Assembly (NCBI RefSeq): GCF_029836165.1
Contig: NZ_JAOEBG010000013.1
Location: 80,908 to 144,907 of the forward strand
Source of the DNA: Pseudomonas sp. GD04091
Lineage (GTDB): Bacteria; Pseudomonadota; Gammaproteobacteria; Pseudomonadales; Pseudomonadaceae
Length of the DNA: 64,000 nt
Reading direction: 5' to 3'
The translations under genes were made by a program, and so were the position numbers. Below the pieces are notes generated by a model, which saw only the letters and a list, made by a program, of their open reading frames with translations, did not search any database and was not told the origin of the DNA. This document shows positions 15,969 through 24,849 of the stretch, piece after piece (the first letter of the stretch is position 1; each line of letters opens with the position of its first letter).

Positions 15969-16271
15969 ATGAAATTCGTACACCAGCGCGAGCACCTGAA
16001 CGAGGACGATATCGTCGTCATCGAATGCTCCCAGCGCTGCAACATCCGCCTGATGAACGACGCCAACTTCCGCAGCTTCAAGAACGGCGGGCGACACACC
16101 TACCACGGCGGCCACTTCGAGCGCTTCCCCGCGAAGATCACCATACCCAGCACCGGCTTCTGGAACATCACCATCGACACCGTGACCGCACGCCCGATCT
16201 CGGTGACCCGCAAGCCGACCTTCACCCACAAGATCAAGATCATTCGCCGCTCGTCGTCGAAACTCGGATAA
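15969..16271 (+). CDS. DUF1883-domain protein
   Basis: A 100-residue protein that matches what I recall of DUF1883: an N-terminal MKFVHQREHLNEDDIVVIEC, then DANFRSFKNGGRHTYHGGHF and AKITIPSTGFWNITID. It looks like a small beta-rich domain. Its function is unknown. The frame is open 45 bases further upstream but the chosen ATG begins the conserved domain. A 56-residue gene follows four bases after the stop codon, so the two probably form an operon. Confidence 0.78.
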   Translation: MKFVHQREHLNEDDIVVIECSQRCNIRLMNDANFRSFKNGGRHTYHGGHFERFPAKITIPSTGFWNITIDTVTARPISVTRKPTFTHKIKIIRRSSSKLG

Positions 16272-16275
16272 GCGC

Positions 16276-16446
16276 ATGAACCAGACCCTCAAATACGTGA
16301 TCAAGTACAAGCTCGATGGCGAGCGCCGCTGGGATTTCGCCTTGATGCCCGACGCCTCCCTGGAGCAGGCCCGACAAGCACTGCGCAAGATCCACGGCGA
16401 TGACGCCGACAAGATCAGCGACATCCAGGTCAGCAAGGCCCTGTAA
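16276..16446 (+). CDS. Small conserved-looking protein, unknown function
   Basis: A 56-residue frame from ATG to TAA. It begins MNQTLKYVIKYKLDGERRW and ends with KISDIQVSKAL, mixed charged and amphipathic, with no signal or membrane segment. It starts four bases after the DUF1883 stop and ends 35 bases before the nitronate monooxygenase gene, so it is probably translated from the same mRNA. Codon use (GC-rich third positions) matches its neighbours. No function can be assigned. Confidence 0.65.
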   Translation: MNQTLKYVIKYKLDGERRWDFALMPDASLEQARQALRKIHGDDADKISDIQVSKAL

Positions 16447-16481
16447 CAACGCCCGATCCCGTCGCACTCAAGGAGTCGCCC

Positions 16482-17555
16482 ATGAGCACCTGGCAAGACC
16501 GCCGCATCCTCGACCTGCTGGGCATCGAGCTGCCCATTCTCCAGGCGCCCATGGCCGGTGCCACCGGTTCGGCCATGGCTATCGCGGTCGGCAACGCCGG
16601 CGGCCTGGGCGCCCTGCCCTGCGCCATGCTCGGCCCCGAGCAGGTACGCAGCGAGATCGAGGCCTTCCGCGCCGCCTGCCCGGGCCCGCTCAACCTGAAC
16701 TTCTTCTGCCACCAGCCGCCCTTGCCCGATCCCGAGCGCGATGCTCGCTGGAAAGCGGCGCTCAAGCCTTACTACGAAGAGGTTGGAGCTGATCACGACG
16801 CACCGACGCCGGTCTCCAGCCGCGCGCCCTTCGATGAACAGAGCTGCCGGCTGATCGAGGAACTGCGCCCGGAGGTGGTCAGCTTCCACTTCGGCCTGCC
16901 AGCGCCCGAGCTGCTGGCGCGGGTCAAGGCGACAGGGGCCAAGGTGCTGTCCAGCGCCACCACGGTGGAAGAAGCCGTCTGGCTTGAACAGCGCGGCTGC
17001 GATGCGGTCATCGCCATGGGCTATGAAGCCGGCGGCCATCGCGGCATGTTCCTCAGCAGCGACATCACCAGCCAGATCGGCACCTTCGCCCTGGTGCCGC
17101 AGGTGGTCGACGCGGTGCGCATCCCGGTCATCGCCGCAGGTGGTGTCGGCGACCATCGCGGCCTGGCCGCGGCCCTCGCCCTCGGCGCCTCGGCGGTGCA
17201 GGTCGGCACTGCCTACCTGTTCTGCCCCGAGGCCAAGGTCTCGGCGGCGCATCGCCGCGCCCTGGACAGCGCCCCGGCCAGCGATACCGCGCTGACCAAC
17301 CTGTTCACCGGCCGCCCGGCCCGTGGCATCAACAACCGCATCATGCGTGAACTGGGACCGATGAGTGCGCTGGCGCCACACTTCCCGTTGGCCGGAGGGG
17401 CACTGCTGCCCTTGCGGGCGATCACCGACGCCCAGGGCAATACCGACTTCAGCAACCTGTGGTCCGGCCAGGCGCTGCGCCTCGGCCGACACATGCCGGC
17501 CGGCGAGCTGACCCGGGTCATCGCCGGTCAGCCATGCAAAAAACTGACTTCGTGA
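16482..17555 (+). CDS. Nitronate monooxygenase (NPD family)
   Basis: A 357-residue FMN-dependent TIM-barrel enzyme that oxidises alkyl nitronates such as propionate-3-nitronate. Features are the opening LGIELPILQAPMAGAT, the FMN-binding AIAVGNAGGLGALPCAM, NLNFFCHQPP, the catalytic His region MGYEAGGHRGMF, and the FMN-phosphate loop VIAAGGVGDHRGLAAALALG followed by GASAVQVGTAYLFC. This matches the class I bacterial type. A good GGAG lies ahead of the ATG. It lies downstream of the DUF1883 pair. Confidence 0.92.
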   Translation: MSTWQDRRILDLLGIELPILQAPMAGATGSAMAIAVGNAGGLGALPCAMLGPEQVRSEIEAFRAACPGPLNLNFFCHQPPLPDPERDARWKAALKPYYEEVGADHDAPTPVSSRAPFDEQSCRLIEELRPEVVSFHFGLPAPELLARVKATGAKVLSSATTVEEAVWLEQRGCDAVIAMGYEAGGHRGMFLSSDITSQIGTFALVPQVVDAVRIPVIAAGGVGDHRGLAAALALGASAVQVGTAYLFCPEAKVSAAHRRALDSAPASDTALTNLFTGRPARGINNRIMRELGPMSALAPHFPLAGGALLPLRAITDAQGNTDFSNLWSGQALRLGRHMPAGELTRVIAGQPCKKLTS

Positions 17556-17595
17556 TCAAGAAATTGCCACGATAGCGCTTCCCGACGGATGGCTT

Positions 17596-17623
17596 ATCGC
17601 TATATATTTCGCAACATAACGAT
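17596..17623 (+). promoter_or_regulatory. ModE-type molybdate operator upstream of modA
   Basis: ATCGCTATATA (17596-17606) is followed about nine bases later by a degenerate inverted half ending CATAACGAT (17615-17623). This resembles the ModE operator, ATCGCTATATA with an inverted TATATAACGAT arm. It lies 27 bases upstream of the modA ATG and would repress modABC when molybdate is plentiful. Confidence 0.8.
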
Positions 17624-17650
17624 AACCCACTGTCCCTAGGAGCCGTTTGC

Positions 17651-18409
17651 ATGCGTATTCGCCTGTCCCACCTGGCCATCAGCGCCTTGGCCACCCTGAT
17701 CTGCGTCAACAGCGCCCTGGCCGATGAAGTCCAGGTCGCCGTGGCGGCCAACTTCACCGCCCCCATCCAGGCCATCGCCAAGGATTTCGAGAAGGACACC
17801 GGCCACAAGCTGGTCGCCGCCTATGGCGCCACCGGCCAGTTCTATGCGCAGATCAAGAACGGTGCGCCGTTCGAAGTGTTCCTCGCCGCCGACGACTCCA
17901 CCCCCGCCAAACTCGAGCAGGAAAAGGAAATCGTCCCGGGGTCGCGCTTCACCTACGCCATCGGCACCCTCGCCCTGTGGTCGGCCAAGCCGGGCTACGT
18001 CGATGCCAAGGGCGAAGTGCTGAAGAAGAACGACTTCAAGCACCTGTCCATCGCCAACCCCAAGGCCGCGCCCTATGGCCTGGCCGCCACCCAGGTGCTG
18101 GACAAGCTGAAGCTGACCGAGGCCACCAAGGCCAAGATCGTCGAGGGCCAGAACATCACCCAGGCGTTCCAGTTCGTCTCCACCGGCAATGCAGAGCTGG
18201 GCTTCGTCGCCCTGTCGCAGATCTACAAGGACGGCAAGGTCAGCGAAGGCTCGGCCTGGATCGTGCCCACCGAACTGCATGACCCGATCCGCCAGGATGC
18301 GGTCATCCTGAACAAGGGCAAGGACAACCCGGCCGCCAAGGCTCTGGTCGACTACCTCAAAGGCCCGAAAGCCGCCGCGGTGATCAAGTCCTACGGTTAT
18401 GAAATCTGA
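17651..18409 (+). CDS. modA: Molybdate ABC transporter, periplasmic binding protein
   Basis: A 252-residue binding protein with a signal peptide ending in NSALA. The mature start DEVQVAVAANFTAPI and the segments LVAAYGATGQFYAQIKNGAP and EVFLAADDSTPAKLEQE form the oxyanion pocket typical of ModA. It captures molybdate or tungstate for ModB. The ModE-type site and GGAG precede it. Its stop overlaps the modB start (TGATG). Confidence 0.96.
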   Translation: MRIRLSHLAISALATLICVNSALADEVQVAVAANFTAPIQAIAKDFEKDTGHKLVAAYGATGQFYAQIKNGAPFEVFLAADDSTPAKLEQEKEIVPGSRFTYAIGTLALWSAKPGYVDAKGEVLKKNDFKHLSIANPKAAPYGLAATQVLDKLKLTEATKAKIVEGQNITQAFQFVSTGNAELGFVALSQIYKDGKVSEGSAWIVPTELHDPIRQDAVILNKGKDNPAAKALVDYLKGPKAAAVIKSYGYEI

Positions 18410-19089
18410 TGCCGCTCGACGCCAGTGACCTGGGTGCCATCTGGCTGACCATCAAACTGGCCAGCCTGACCACCGCGATCCTCCTGGTACTGGGCACGCC
18501 CATCGCCTGGTGGCTGGCGCGCACCCGTTCCTGGCTACGCGGGCCGATCGGTGCAGTGGTGGCGCTGCCCCTGGTGCTGCCACCGACGGTGATCGGCTTC
18601 TACCTGCTGCTGGCGCTCGGCCCCCACGGCTGGATCGGCCAGGCCACCCAGGCCTTGGGCCTGGGCAGCGTGGTGTTCAGCTTCACCGGGCTGGTGATCG
18701 GCTCGGTGGTGTACTCCATGCCATTCGTGGTGCAACCGCTGCAGAATGCGTTCGGCGCCATCGGCCAGCGCCCGCTGGAGGTGGCCGCGACGCTACGCGC
18801 CAGCCCCTGGGACACCTTTGTCCATGTGGTGCTGCCGCTGGCCCGCCCTGGTTTCATCACCGCCAGCATCCTCGGCTTCGCCCACACCGTGGGCGAGTTC
18901 GGCGTGGTGCTGATGATCGGCGGCAACATTCCCGACAAGACCCGCGTGGTCTCGGTGCAGATCTTCGATCACGTCGAAGCCATGGAATACGCCCAGGCCC
19001 ACTGGCTGGCCGGGGCCATGCTGGTGTTCTCCTTCCTGGTGCTGCTGATGCTCTACGCCGGCCGCCGTGGCAAGGCAGGCTGGAGCTGA
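18409..19089 (+). CDS. modB: Molybdate ABC transporter, permease
   Basis: A 226-residue inner-membrane permease with about five membrane spans. It contains the ABC coupling motif around EVAATLRASPWDTFVHVVLP and HTVGEFGVVLMIGGNIPD, characteristic of ModB. Its start overlaps the modA stop and its stop is one base before the modC ATG, a tight operon. Confidence 0.96.
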   Translation: MPLDASDLGAIWLTIKLASLTTAILLVLGTPIAWWLARTRSWLRGPIGAVVALPLVLPPTVIGFYLLLALGPHGWIGQATQALGLGSVVFSFTGLVIGSVVYSMPFVVQPLQNAFGAIGQRPLEVAATLRASPWDTFVHVVLPLARPGFITASILGFAHTVGEFGVVLMIGGNIPDKTRVVSVQIFDHVEAMEYAQAHWLAGAMLVFSFLVLLMLYAGRRGKAGWS

Positions 19090-19090
19090 A

Positions 19091-20182
19091 ATGAGTGCAT
19101 CGATACAGGCGCGCCTGAAGCTGGCGCGCGACGATTTCACCCTGGATGTCGACCTGGCCCTGCCAGGCCGCGGCATCAGCGCGCTGTTCGGTCATTCCGG
19201 ATCGGGCAAGACCTCCTGCCTGCGCTGCCTGGCTGGCCTGGAGCGTGCCGCCAGCGCCTACATCGAAGTCAACGGCGAAGTCTGGGAAGACAGCCAGCGC
19301 GGCCATTTTCTCCCCCCGCACAAGCGCCCGGTGGGCTATGTGTTCCAGGAGGCCAGCCTGTTCCCGCACCTGTCCGTGCGCGGCAATCTCGAGTTCGGCT
19401 GGCGCCGCATCGCCCCCGCCGAGCGCAAGATCAACCAGGACCAGGCCTGCCAACTGCTGGGCATCGGCCACCTGCTGGCGCGCAAGCCGGCAACGCTGTC
19501 CGGCGGCGAAGCCCAGCGGGTCGGCATCGCCCGGGCGCTGCTCAGCAGCCCGCGGCTGTTGCTGATGGACGAACCGCTGGCGGCGCTGGACAGCGCGCGC
19601 AAGCGGGAAATCCTGCCCTACCTGGAGCGCCTGCACGACGAGCTGGACATCCCCCTCATCTATGTCAGCCATGCCCAGGACGAAGTGGCGCGCCTGGCCG
19701 ACCACCTGGTACTGCTGGAGCACGGCAAGGCCGTGGCCAGCGGACCGATCGGCCAGACCCTGGCCCGCCTCGACCTGTCCCTGGCCCAGGGCGAGGATGC
19801 CGGGGTGGTGCTCGAGGGCATGGTGGTCGGGCATGACCCGGATTACCAACTGTTCGACCTGCGCCTGCCGGGCAGCGACGGCCAGGTGCTGCGCATCGCC
19901 CACCCGGCGCTGCATGTCGGCAGCACCTTGCGGCTCAAGGTCCAGGCCCGCGATGTCAGTCTCGCCCTGGACGCCCAGGCGCCCTCGAGCATCCTCAACC
20001 GCTTGCCGGTGCAGGTGCGCGAGTGTCGTCCGGCGGACAATCCGGCCCACGTGCTGGTCAGCCTGGATGCCGCCGGAAGCGGGCTGCTGGCACGCATCAC
20101 CCGCTACTCGGCGGACCAGCTCGGCGTGCAGCCCGGCCAGCGGCTGTGGGCACAGATCAAGTCGGTGGCGCTGCTCGGCTGA
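19091..20182 (+). CDS. modC: Molybdate ABC transporter, ATPase
   Basis: A 363-residue ATPase. Walker A is GHSGSGKTS, the Q-loop is VFQEASLFPHLSV, the signature is LSGGEAQRVGIARAL, Walker B is LLLMDEPLAALD, and the H-loop is YVSHAQDEVARLAD. The C-terminal about 120 residues form the MOP/TOBE molybdate-binding regulatory domain. An upstream in-frame ATG at 19067 overlaps modB; the ATG right after the modB stop is preferred. Confidence 0.96.
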   Translation: MSASIQARLKLARDDFTLDVDLALPGRGISALFGHSGSGKTSCLRCLAGLERAASAYIEVNGEVWEDSQRGHFLPPHKRPVGYVFQEASLFPHLSVRGNLEFGWRRIAPAERKINQDQACQLLGIGHLLARKPATLSGGEAQRVGIARALLSSPRLLLMDEPLAALDSARKREILPYLERLHDELDIPLIYVSHAQDEVARLADHLVLLEHGKAVASGPIGQTLARLDLSLAQGEDAGVVLEGMVVGHDPDYQLFDLRLPGSDGQVLRIAHPALHVGSTLRLKVQARDVSLALDAQAPSSILNRLPVQVRECRPADNPAHVLVSLDAAGSGLLARITRYSADQLGVQPGQRLWAQIKSVALLG

Positions 20183-20238
20183 GTAACAGCGAGACGTGCG
20201 TTGTCCATTGCTGCATGACCGCTCGATGGATCGCCTCC

Positions 20239-21261
20239 ATGTCCGACTGCCCGTTGCCCCCTGCCCTGCACTACGTCGATGACAGCCAGCCAGGGCTGAG
20301 CCGTCGCCGCTGGCGCGACCGTTTCCACTATTACGATGCCCAGGGTCAGCGGATCCGCGACGCCGATACCCTGGCGCGCATCGCCGCGCTGGTGATCCCG
20401 CCAGCCTATACCGATGTCTGGATATGCGCCGACCCGCAAGGCCATCTGCAAGCCACCGGCCGCGACGCCCGTGGCCGCAAGCAATACCGCTACCACGCGC
20501 AATGGCGCGAGCTGCGCGATCAGCACAAGTACGCACGCATGCTGGCCTTCGCCGAGTCCTTGCCGAAACTGCGCAGGCAACTGGACAGCCACCTGGCACG
20601 CCCTGGCCTGGACCGGGAAAAAGTCATGGCGCTGGTGATCAGCCTGCTCGACAGCACGCTGATCCGCATCGGCAATCGCCAGTATTTGCGCGACAACCGC
20701 TCTTATGGCCTGACCACCCTGCGCAACCGCCATGTCCAGGTCGAGGGCAGCACCCTGCGTTTTCAGTTTCGCGGCAAGCGTGGCGTGGAGCACAACGTGA
20801 CCCTGCGCGACCGGCGCCTGGCCAGGCTGGTCAAGCACTGCATGGAGCTGCCCGGCCAGGCCCTGTTCCAATACCTGGACGAGCAGGGCCAACGCCACAG
20901 TGTCGGCTCGACCGAGATCAACCTGTTCCTGCAGCAGCTGACCGGGGCCGACTTCACCGCCAAGGACTATCGGACCTGGGCTGGCAGCAGCCTGGCGCTG
21001 AGCATGCTGAGGCCACTGGCCTGGGAGCCGGACAGCGAAGCCAGGCGACAGATCACCGCCATTGTCCGTCAGGTGGCTTCACGCCTGGGCAACACCCCGG
21101 CGGTGTGCCGACGCTGTTACATCCACCCCGCCGTGCTGGAGCACTTCCAGCTCGGACGACTCGCCGAGCTGCCACGCGCGCGGCGCCGCAAGGGCCTCGA
21201 ACTGGAAGAAGTCACGCTGCTGAAGTTCCTACAGAGCCTGGGCACCTCCGCCGATCATTGA
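20239..21261 (+). CDS. DNA topoisomerase IB (poxvirus-like)
   Basis: A 340-residue eukaryote/poxvirus-type topoisomerase IB that relaxes supercoils by nicking one strand through a 3'-phosphotyrosine. The catalytic set is visible: Arg in YLRDNRSYGLTTLRNRH, Lys in FRGKRGVEH, Arg in DYRTWAGSSLAL, and the nucleophile Tyr in CRRCYIHP. Bacterial members of about this length are known but patchy. Two other in-frame starts exist (20215, 20023); the RBS does not decide clearly. It follows modC but is probably a separate unit. Confidence 0.9.
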   Translation: MSDCPLPPALHYVDDSQPGLSRRRWRDRFHYYDAQGQRIRDADTLARIAALVIPPAYTDVWICADPQGHLQATGRDARGRKQYRYHAQWRELRDQHKYARMLAFAESLPKLRRQLDSHLARPGLDREKVMALVISLLDSTLIRIGNRQYLRDNRSYGLTTLRNRHVQVEGSTLRFQFRGKRGVEHNVTLRDRRLARLVKHCMELPGQALFQYLDEQGQRHSVGSTEINLFLQQLTGADFTAKDYRTWAGSSLALSMLRPLAWEPDSEARRQITAIVRQVASRLGNTPAVCRRCYIHPAVLEHFQLGRLAELPRARRRKGLELEEVTLLKFLQSLGTSADH

Positions 21262-21513
21262 GGCCGACTATTTACTTCATCAAACAGAGAAATTTCCCAT
21301 ATGACGCCAAGCCCCCTATCCTTGCCACCGAGCACCTTCACTGATGGTTGTCGCCGCGCATCCATCGGAACCTGCGACTAAAGACCGGCAACAGAATTTG
21401 TCCGCCGGGGAATTCCTATCCGCCGAAAGCGTCTTTAATGAGAAGGAAGAGGGACAGGCTCCCACCGTTGGGTGAATTGCCCCGCGGTTTTCTATATCAC
21501 CAAGGAGAACTAC

Positions 21514-21711
21514 ATGCTGATACTCACCCGCAAGGTTGGCGAAAGCATCGTCATCGACGATGACATCAAAGTCACCATTCTGGGCGTCAAGGGGATGCAA
21601 GTGAGGATCGGTATCGATGCACCGAAGGATGTCCAGGTGCACCGTGAGGAGATCTACAAGCGCATCCAGGCAGGCAGCCCTGCCCCGGAGAAGGACAACG
21701 AGCAACACTGA
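21514..21711 (+). CDS. CsrA/Rsm-family RNA-binding translational regulator
   Basis: A 65-residue carbon-storage regulator homologue. It opens with MLILTRKVGESIVIDDDI, and the core VKGMQVRIGIDAPKDVQVHREEIYKRIQ has the conserved RNA-binding R/H/E residues. It binds GGA motifs in mRNA leaders and is antagonised by RsmX/Y/Z-type sRNAs. It is one of several paralogues usual in P. putida strains; I cannot tell RsmA, RsmE or RsmI apart, so I give no symbol. The RBS is AAGGAGA. Confidence 0.93.
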   Translation: MLILTRKVGESIVIDDDIKVTILGVKGMQVRIGIDAPKDVQVHREEIYKRIQAGSPAPEKDNEQH

Positions 21712-21784
21712 AGCGAACCGCATCATGCCGCACGGATGCGCCTGATCGATTGCCCGCCCGTGCGGGGATGCCCCTTCCGACGCC

Positions 21785-22144
21785 TCAGGTGCCCAGCAGC
21801 TCGCGTACCTTGGCGATCATCCGGTCGATGTCGAACGGTTTCTCGAACACGTCGGCGAACAGCTCCGGACGCAGCCGTCCCTGGCTGGCCTGGGCGCCGC
21901 TCATGAGAATCACCGGCAAGTCGGGCAATTGCAGTTCATCGCGGATCGACCGCACCAATTCCTCGCCATTCTGCACCGGCATCATGTAGTCGGTGATCAC
22001 CAGGTCTACCCGCTTCTCCCTGAGCGCCTCGAGGGCCTTGCGCCCATTGCTGGCCTTTTCCACCAGGAAACCCGCGTCCTCCAGGGCGAAACCGAGGATA
22101 TCGGCGATCAGGTACTCGTCATCGACGATCAGGATGGTGTTCAT
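21785..22144 (-). CDS. Single-domain response regulator (CheY-like receiver)
   Basis: A 119-residue receiver with no output domain. The acidic pair is in ILIVDDEYLIADIL, the phospho-accepting Asp is in LVITDYMMPVQNG, Ser in VILMSGAQ and Lys in VFEKPFDID. It is the third gene of a kinase / KaiC-like / receiver operon, starting 12 bases after the ATPase stop. It would signal by protein-protein contact, as CheY or Spo0F do; the partner is probably one of the two upstream products. Confidence 0.93.
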   Translation of the reverse strand: MNTILIVDDEYLIADILGFALEDAGFLVEKASNGRKALEALREKRVDLVITDYMMPVQNGEELVRSIRDELQLPDLPVILMSGAQASQGRLRPELFADVFEKPFDIDRMIAKVRELLGT

Positions 22145-22156
22145 CGCGTTATCCCA

Positions 22157-23602
22157 TCAGCGATCTCCCTGCGGGGTCGCTGAGCCACTCAGTACACCAC
22201 TGGCTCCGTCGAAAACCCGCTCCAGGCTGATGCCGGAAGGCCCCATGATCAACGACTGCACGGCGGGGTCATGGTCGCTGTCGCGAACCTTGACGATCGA
22301 CAGCGCGCGATGCAGCTGCGCCTCCAGTTCGGCGAAACGCATCAGCACCAGATTGTCGACGATGCTCGACAGATCCGGCGCGGGCGCGGTGATTTCCGCC
22401 CCGAAGATGTCACGCATCTCCCACGTCAGCAGGACGGTGACGCCGCGCGCGCGCAACTCACCGGTCAAGGCACGGAAAAAGGCATTCAGCCGCAGCGGAT
22501 CCAGCGCCAGGCGGCCGAAGGCTCCCAGGCTGTCGATCACCACACGCCTGGCGCCGGTCGCTTCGACCTGCGCCAGCAAACGGGCACCGACCTGATCCAG
22601 CAGACCTTCGGTGGTCGGCTGCCAGCTCAAATGCGCCGCACCACTGCGCTCGAGCTCCGCCAGGTCGTAGCCCAGGGCCGCAGCCTTCAAACGCAGGCGC
22701 GCCGGCATCTCATAGAAACCGAAATGCAGCCCAGGCGCGGACACGCTCGAAGCGGCCAGAAATGCGATGCCCAATGCGGTCTTGCCCACCCCGGACGGCC
22801 CCATCAACAGGCTCACCGAGGCTTCGGCCAAGCCGCCACCGAGCATCCTGTCCAGATCATCCACACCGGTCGCCACGCGATCGAGCGTTTGCGAGCCAGG
22901 CTGGGTGGGGCGACTGTAGAGCGACTCCAGGCGCGGAAACACCTGTAACCCGGCTTCGCTGATCAGGCATTCGTGGCGCCCGGACAGCGCGCCGCTGCCG
23001 CGCGTCTTGCGCAGTTGAACATGGCGCACGGCGACACTGCCGACCATGTGCTCGCTCAGCTCGATGACGCCATCGACCATGGTGTGTTCCGGGCTGCCCT
23101 CGTCCAGGCGCGCACTGGTCAACAGCAGCACGGTACAACCGGCAAACGCAGCATGCCCTTGCAGCTCGGAGACGAATTTCTTGGTATCGAGGCTGGTTTC
23201 CGCCCGCGAGCGGGCATTGAGCAGCCCATCGACGACCAGCAGGCTGGCTTGTTGTCGGGCGATTTCCTGGCGCAACAAGCGCACCACGGCGTCCAGCCCT
23301 TCCTGCTCCAAGGTATCGAAGGCGCTGACGAACTGGATCGAATCCCCGACCTGCGCCGGGTCGAAGAACGCCAGAGTCGACAGGTACTGAAACAGCCGCT
23401 CGTGGGACTCGCTGAGCAAGGTGGCCACCAGCACTCGCCCGCCATCGCGCACGTGGTTGCAGGCCAGCTGGTTGGCCAGGATGGTCTTGCCGGATCCGGG
23501 GTGCCCCTGGACGATATAGGACGCGCCCACGACCAACCCGCCCTTGAGCAGCGCGTCGAGCCCTTCGATCCCCGTGGACAGCCGCTTGAGTTGTTCTACC
23601 AT
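22157..23602 (-). CDS. KaiC-like double RecA-fold ATPase
   Basis: A 481-residue protein made of two tandem KaiC/RecA domains. Domain 1 has LSTGIEGLDALLKGGL, Walker A GHPGSGKTILANQ and Walker B-like LLVVDGLLNARS. Domain 2 has VATGVDDLDRMLGGGL, Walker A GPSGVGKTALGIAF and VVIDSLGAFGRLAL. Both start with the GxxxLDxxLxGGL signature of KaiC proteins. No kaiA or kaiB is present. It is sandwiched between a PAS histidine kinase and a receiver, with gaps of 6 and 12 bases. The role is unknown; a switch that relays a signal to the two-component pair is an inference. Confidence 0.9.
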   Translation of the reverse strand: MVEQLKRLSTGIEGLDALLKGGLVVGASYIVQGHPGSGKTILANQLACNHVRDGGRVLVATLLSESHERLFQYLSTLAFFDPAQVGDSIQFVSAFDTLEQEGLDAVVRLLRQEIARQQASLLVVDGLLNARSRAETSLDTKKFVSELQGHAAFAGCTVLLLTSARLDEGSPEHTMVDGVIELSEHMVGSVAVRHVQLRKTRGSGALSGRHECLISEAGLQVFPRLESLYSRPTQPGSQTLDRVATGVDDLDRMLGGGLAEASVSLLMGPSGVGKTALGIAFLAASSVSAPGLHFGFYEMPARLRLKAAALGYDLAELERSGAAHLSWQPTTEGLLDQVGARLLAQVEATGARRVVIDSLGAFGRLALDPLRLNAFFRALTGELRARGVTVLLTWEMRDIFGAEITAPAPDLSSIVDNLVLMRFAELEAQLHRALSIVKVRDSDHDPAVQSLIMGPSGISLERVFDGASGVLSGSATPQGDR

Positions 23603-23608
23603 CGCCTT

Positions 23609-24769
23609 CTATCCATCGCTCGAAAGTTGATCCGGGCCCGAGCTCGCGGGCAAGTACAAACTCATGCAGGTACCCACGCCAGGCTGACTGCGCACACGGA
23701 TCGTACCCATGCTCTGCCTGGCGAAGCCATACACCTGGCTGAGCCCAAGGCCAGTACCCTTGCCGAAGGCCTTGGTGGTGAAGAACGGCTCGAAGATGCG
23801 TGGCAAGACCTGTGGATCGATGCCCTGGCCATCGTCATGCACCTCGAAACGCACGTAGTGCCCCTGCAGCCCTTCCACCTCACCAACCAGCTGGACACAA
23901 TCGACCAGCAGCCGTATATGCCCAGTACTCTCGATCGCATCGCGGGCGTTGAACATCAGATTGAGCAGCACCATCTGCAGTTGCCCGGCATCCACCTCGA
24001 TCATCGGCAGGTCGGCCTGCACCTGCTGTTCCAGCTCGATGTCGCGTGGCAGGGCGTGCTCCATCAGGGCACGGGTGGACTCGACCACCTGGGCCGGTGC
24101 GATGCGGGTCACACTCAATTGCCGATGGCGGGCGAAGCTGAGCAGTTGCTGGGTCAGCTGCGTGCCCCGCTGGCCCGCATCGAGGATATGCTCGAGCAGA
24201 CGCCGGGTGCGCGCCGGGTCCGGGCTGCCAATCGCCAGGCGGGCGGAGCTGAGGATGATGGTCAGCAGGTTGTTGAAATCATGGGCCAGGCCACCGGTCA
24301 GTTGCCCCAGGGCCTCGAGCTTCTGCGCCTGGAACAGTTGCGCGCGCATGGCATCCATCTGCAGCGCGGATTCGCGGCGGTCGGTGATGTCACGGGTGAC
24401 TTTGGCCAGGCCGATGATCTGCCCCTGTTCGTCGCGAATCACATCCAGCGCCGCCAACGCCCAGAACTGCGTGCCATCCTTGCGTACCCGCCACCCCTCA
24501 TCCTGGGCGACGCCCCGCGCCAGTGCCTGCTGCAGCAGGCGTTCCGGGCGGCCGTCGGCGCGATCGTGATCGGTGAAGAACACCGAGAAATGCCGGCCGA
24601 TCACTTCGTCGGCACGGTAGCCCTTGATACGTTCGGCACCCGCGTTCCACGACACCACATGGCCTGAAGGGTCGAGCATGTAGATGGCATAGTCCACCAC
24701 CGCCTGGACCAGCTGTTCATAGCGTGCCTCGGTCATCAGCGAATGGGCCGGTCGGTTCACTGAAACCAT
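23609..24769 (-). CDS. PAS-domain sensor histidine kinase
   Basis: A 386-residue soluble kinase with no membrane span. A PAS domain lies near residues 15-130 (YAIYMLDPSGHVVSWNAGAE, then RVRKDGTQFWALAALDVIRD). The H-box is LGQLTGGLAHDFNNLLTIIL, followed by the N-box LNLMFNARDAIE, G1 VHDDGQGIDPQVLPRIFEPF and G2 GKGTGLGLSQVYGF. The PAS looks like the ordinary type without a LOV cysteine. The start at 24769 has GGAG six bases upstream. It is the first gene of the operon with the KaiC-like ATPase and the receiver. Confidence 0.9.
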   Translation of the reverse strand: MVSVNRPAHSLMTEARYEQLVQAVVDYAIYMLDPSGHVVSWNAGAERIKGYRADEVIGRHFSVFFTDHDRADGRPERLLQQALARGVAQDEGWRVRKDGTQFWALAALDVIRDEQGQIIGLAKVTRDITDRRESALQMDAMRAQLFQAQKLEALGQLTGGLAHDFNNLLTIILSSARLAIGSPDPARTRRLLEHILDAGQRGTQLTQQLLSFARHRQLSVTRIAPAQVVESTRALMEHALPRDIELEQQVQADLPMIEVDAGQLQMVLLNLMFNARDAIESTGHIRLLVDCVQLVGEVEGLQGHYVRFEVHDDGQGIDPQVLPRIFEPFFTTKAFGKGTGLGLSQVYGFARQSMGTIRVRSQPGVGTCMSLYLPASSGPDQLSSDG

Positions 24770-24849
24770 GCGCACTCCACAGGGACCGAGAAAGGACATA
24801 TTGAGCGTAGTCAAAAGTCCTGCCCGCGCGCGGTGTCAGGCGACGATCG

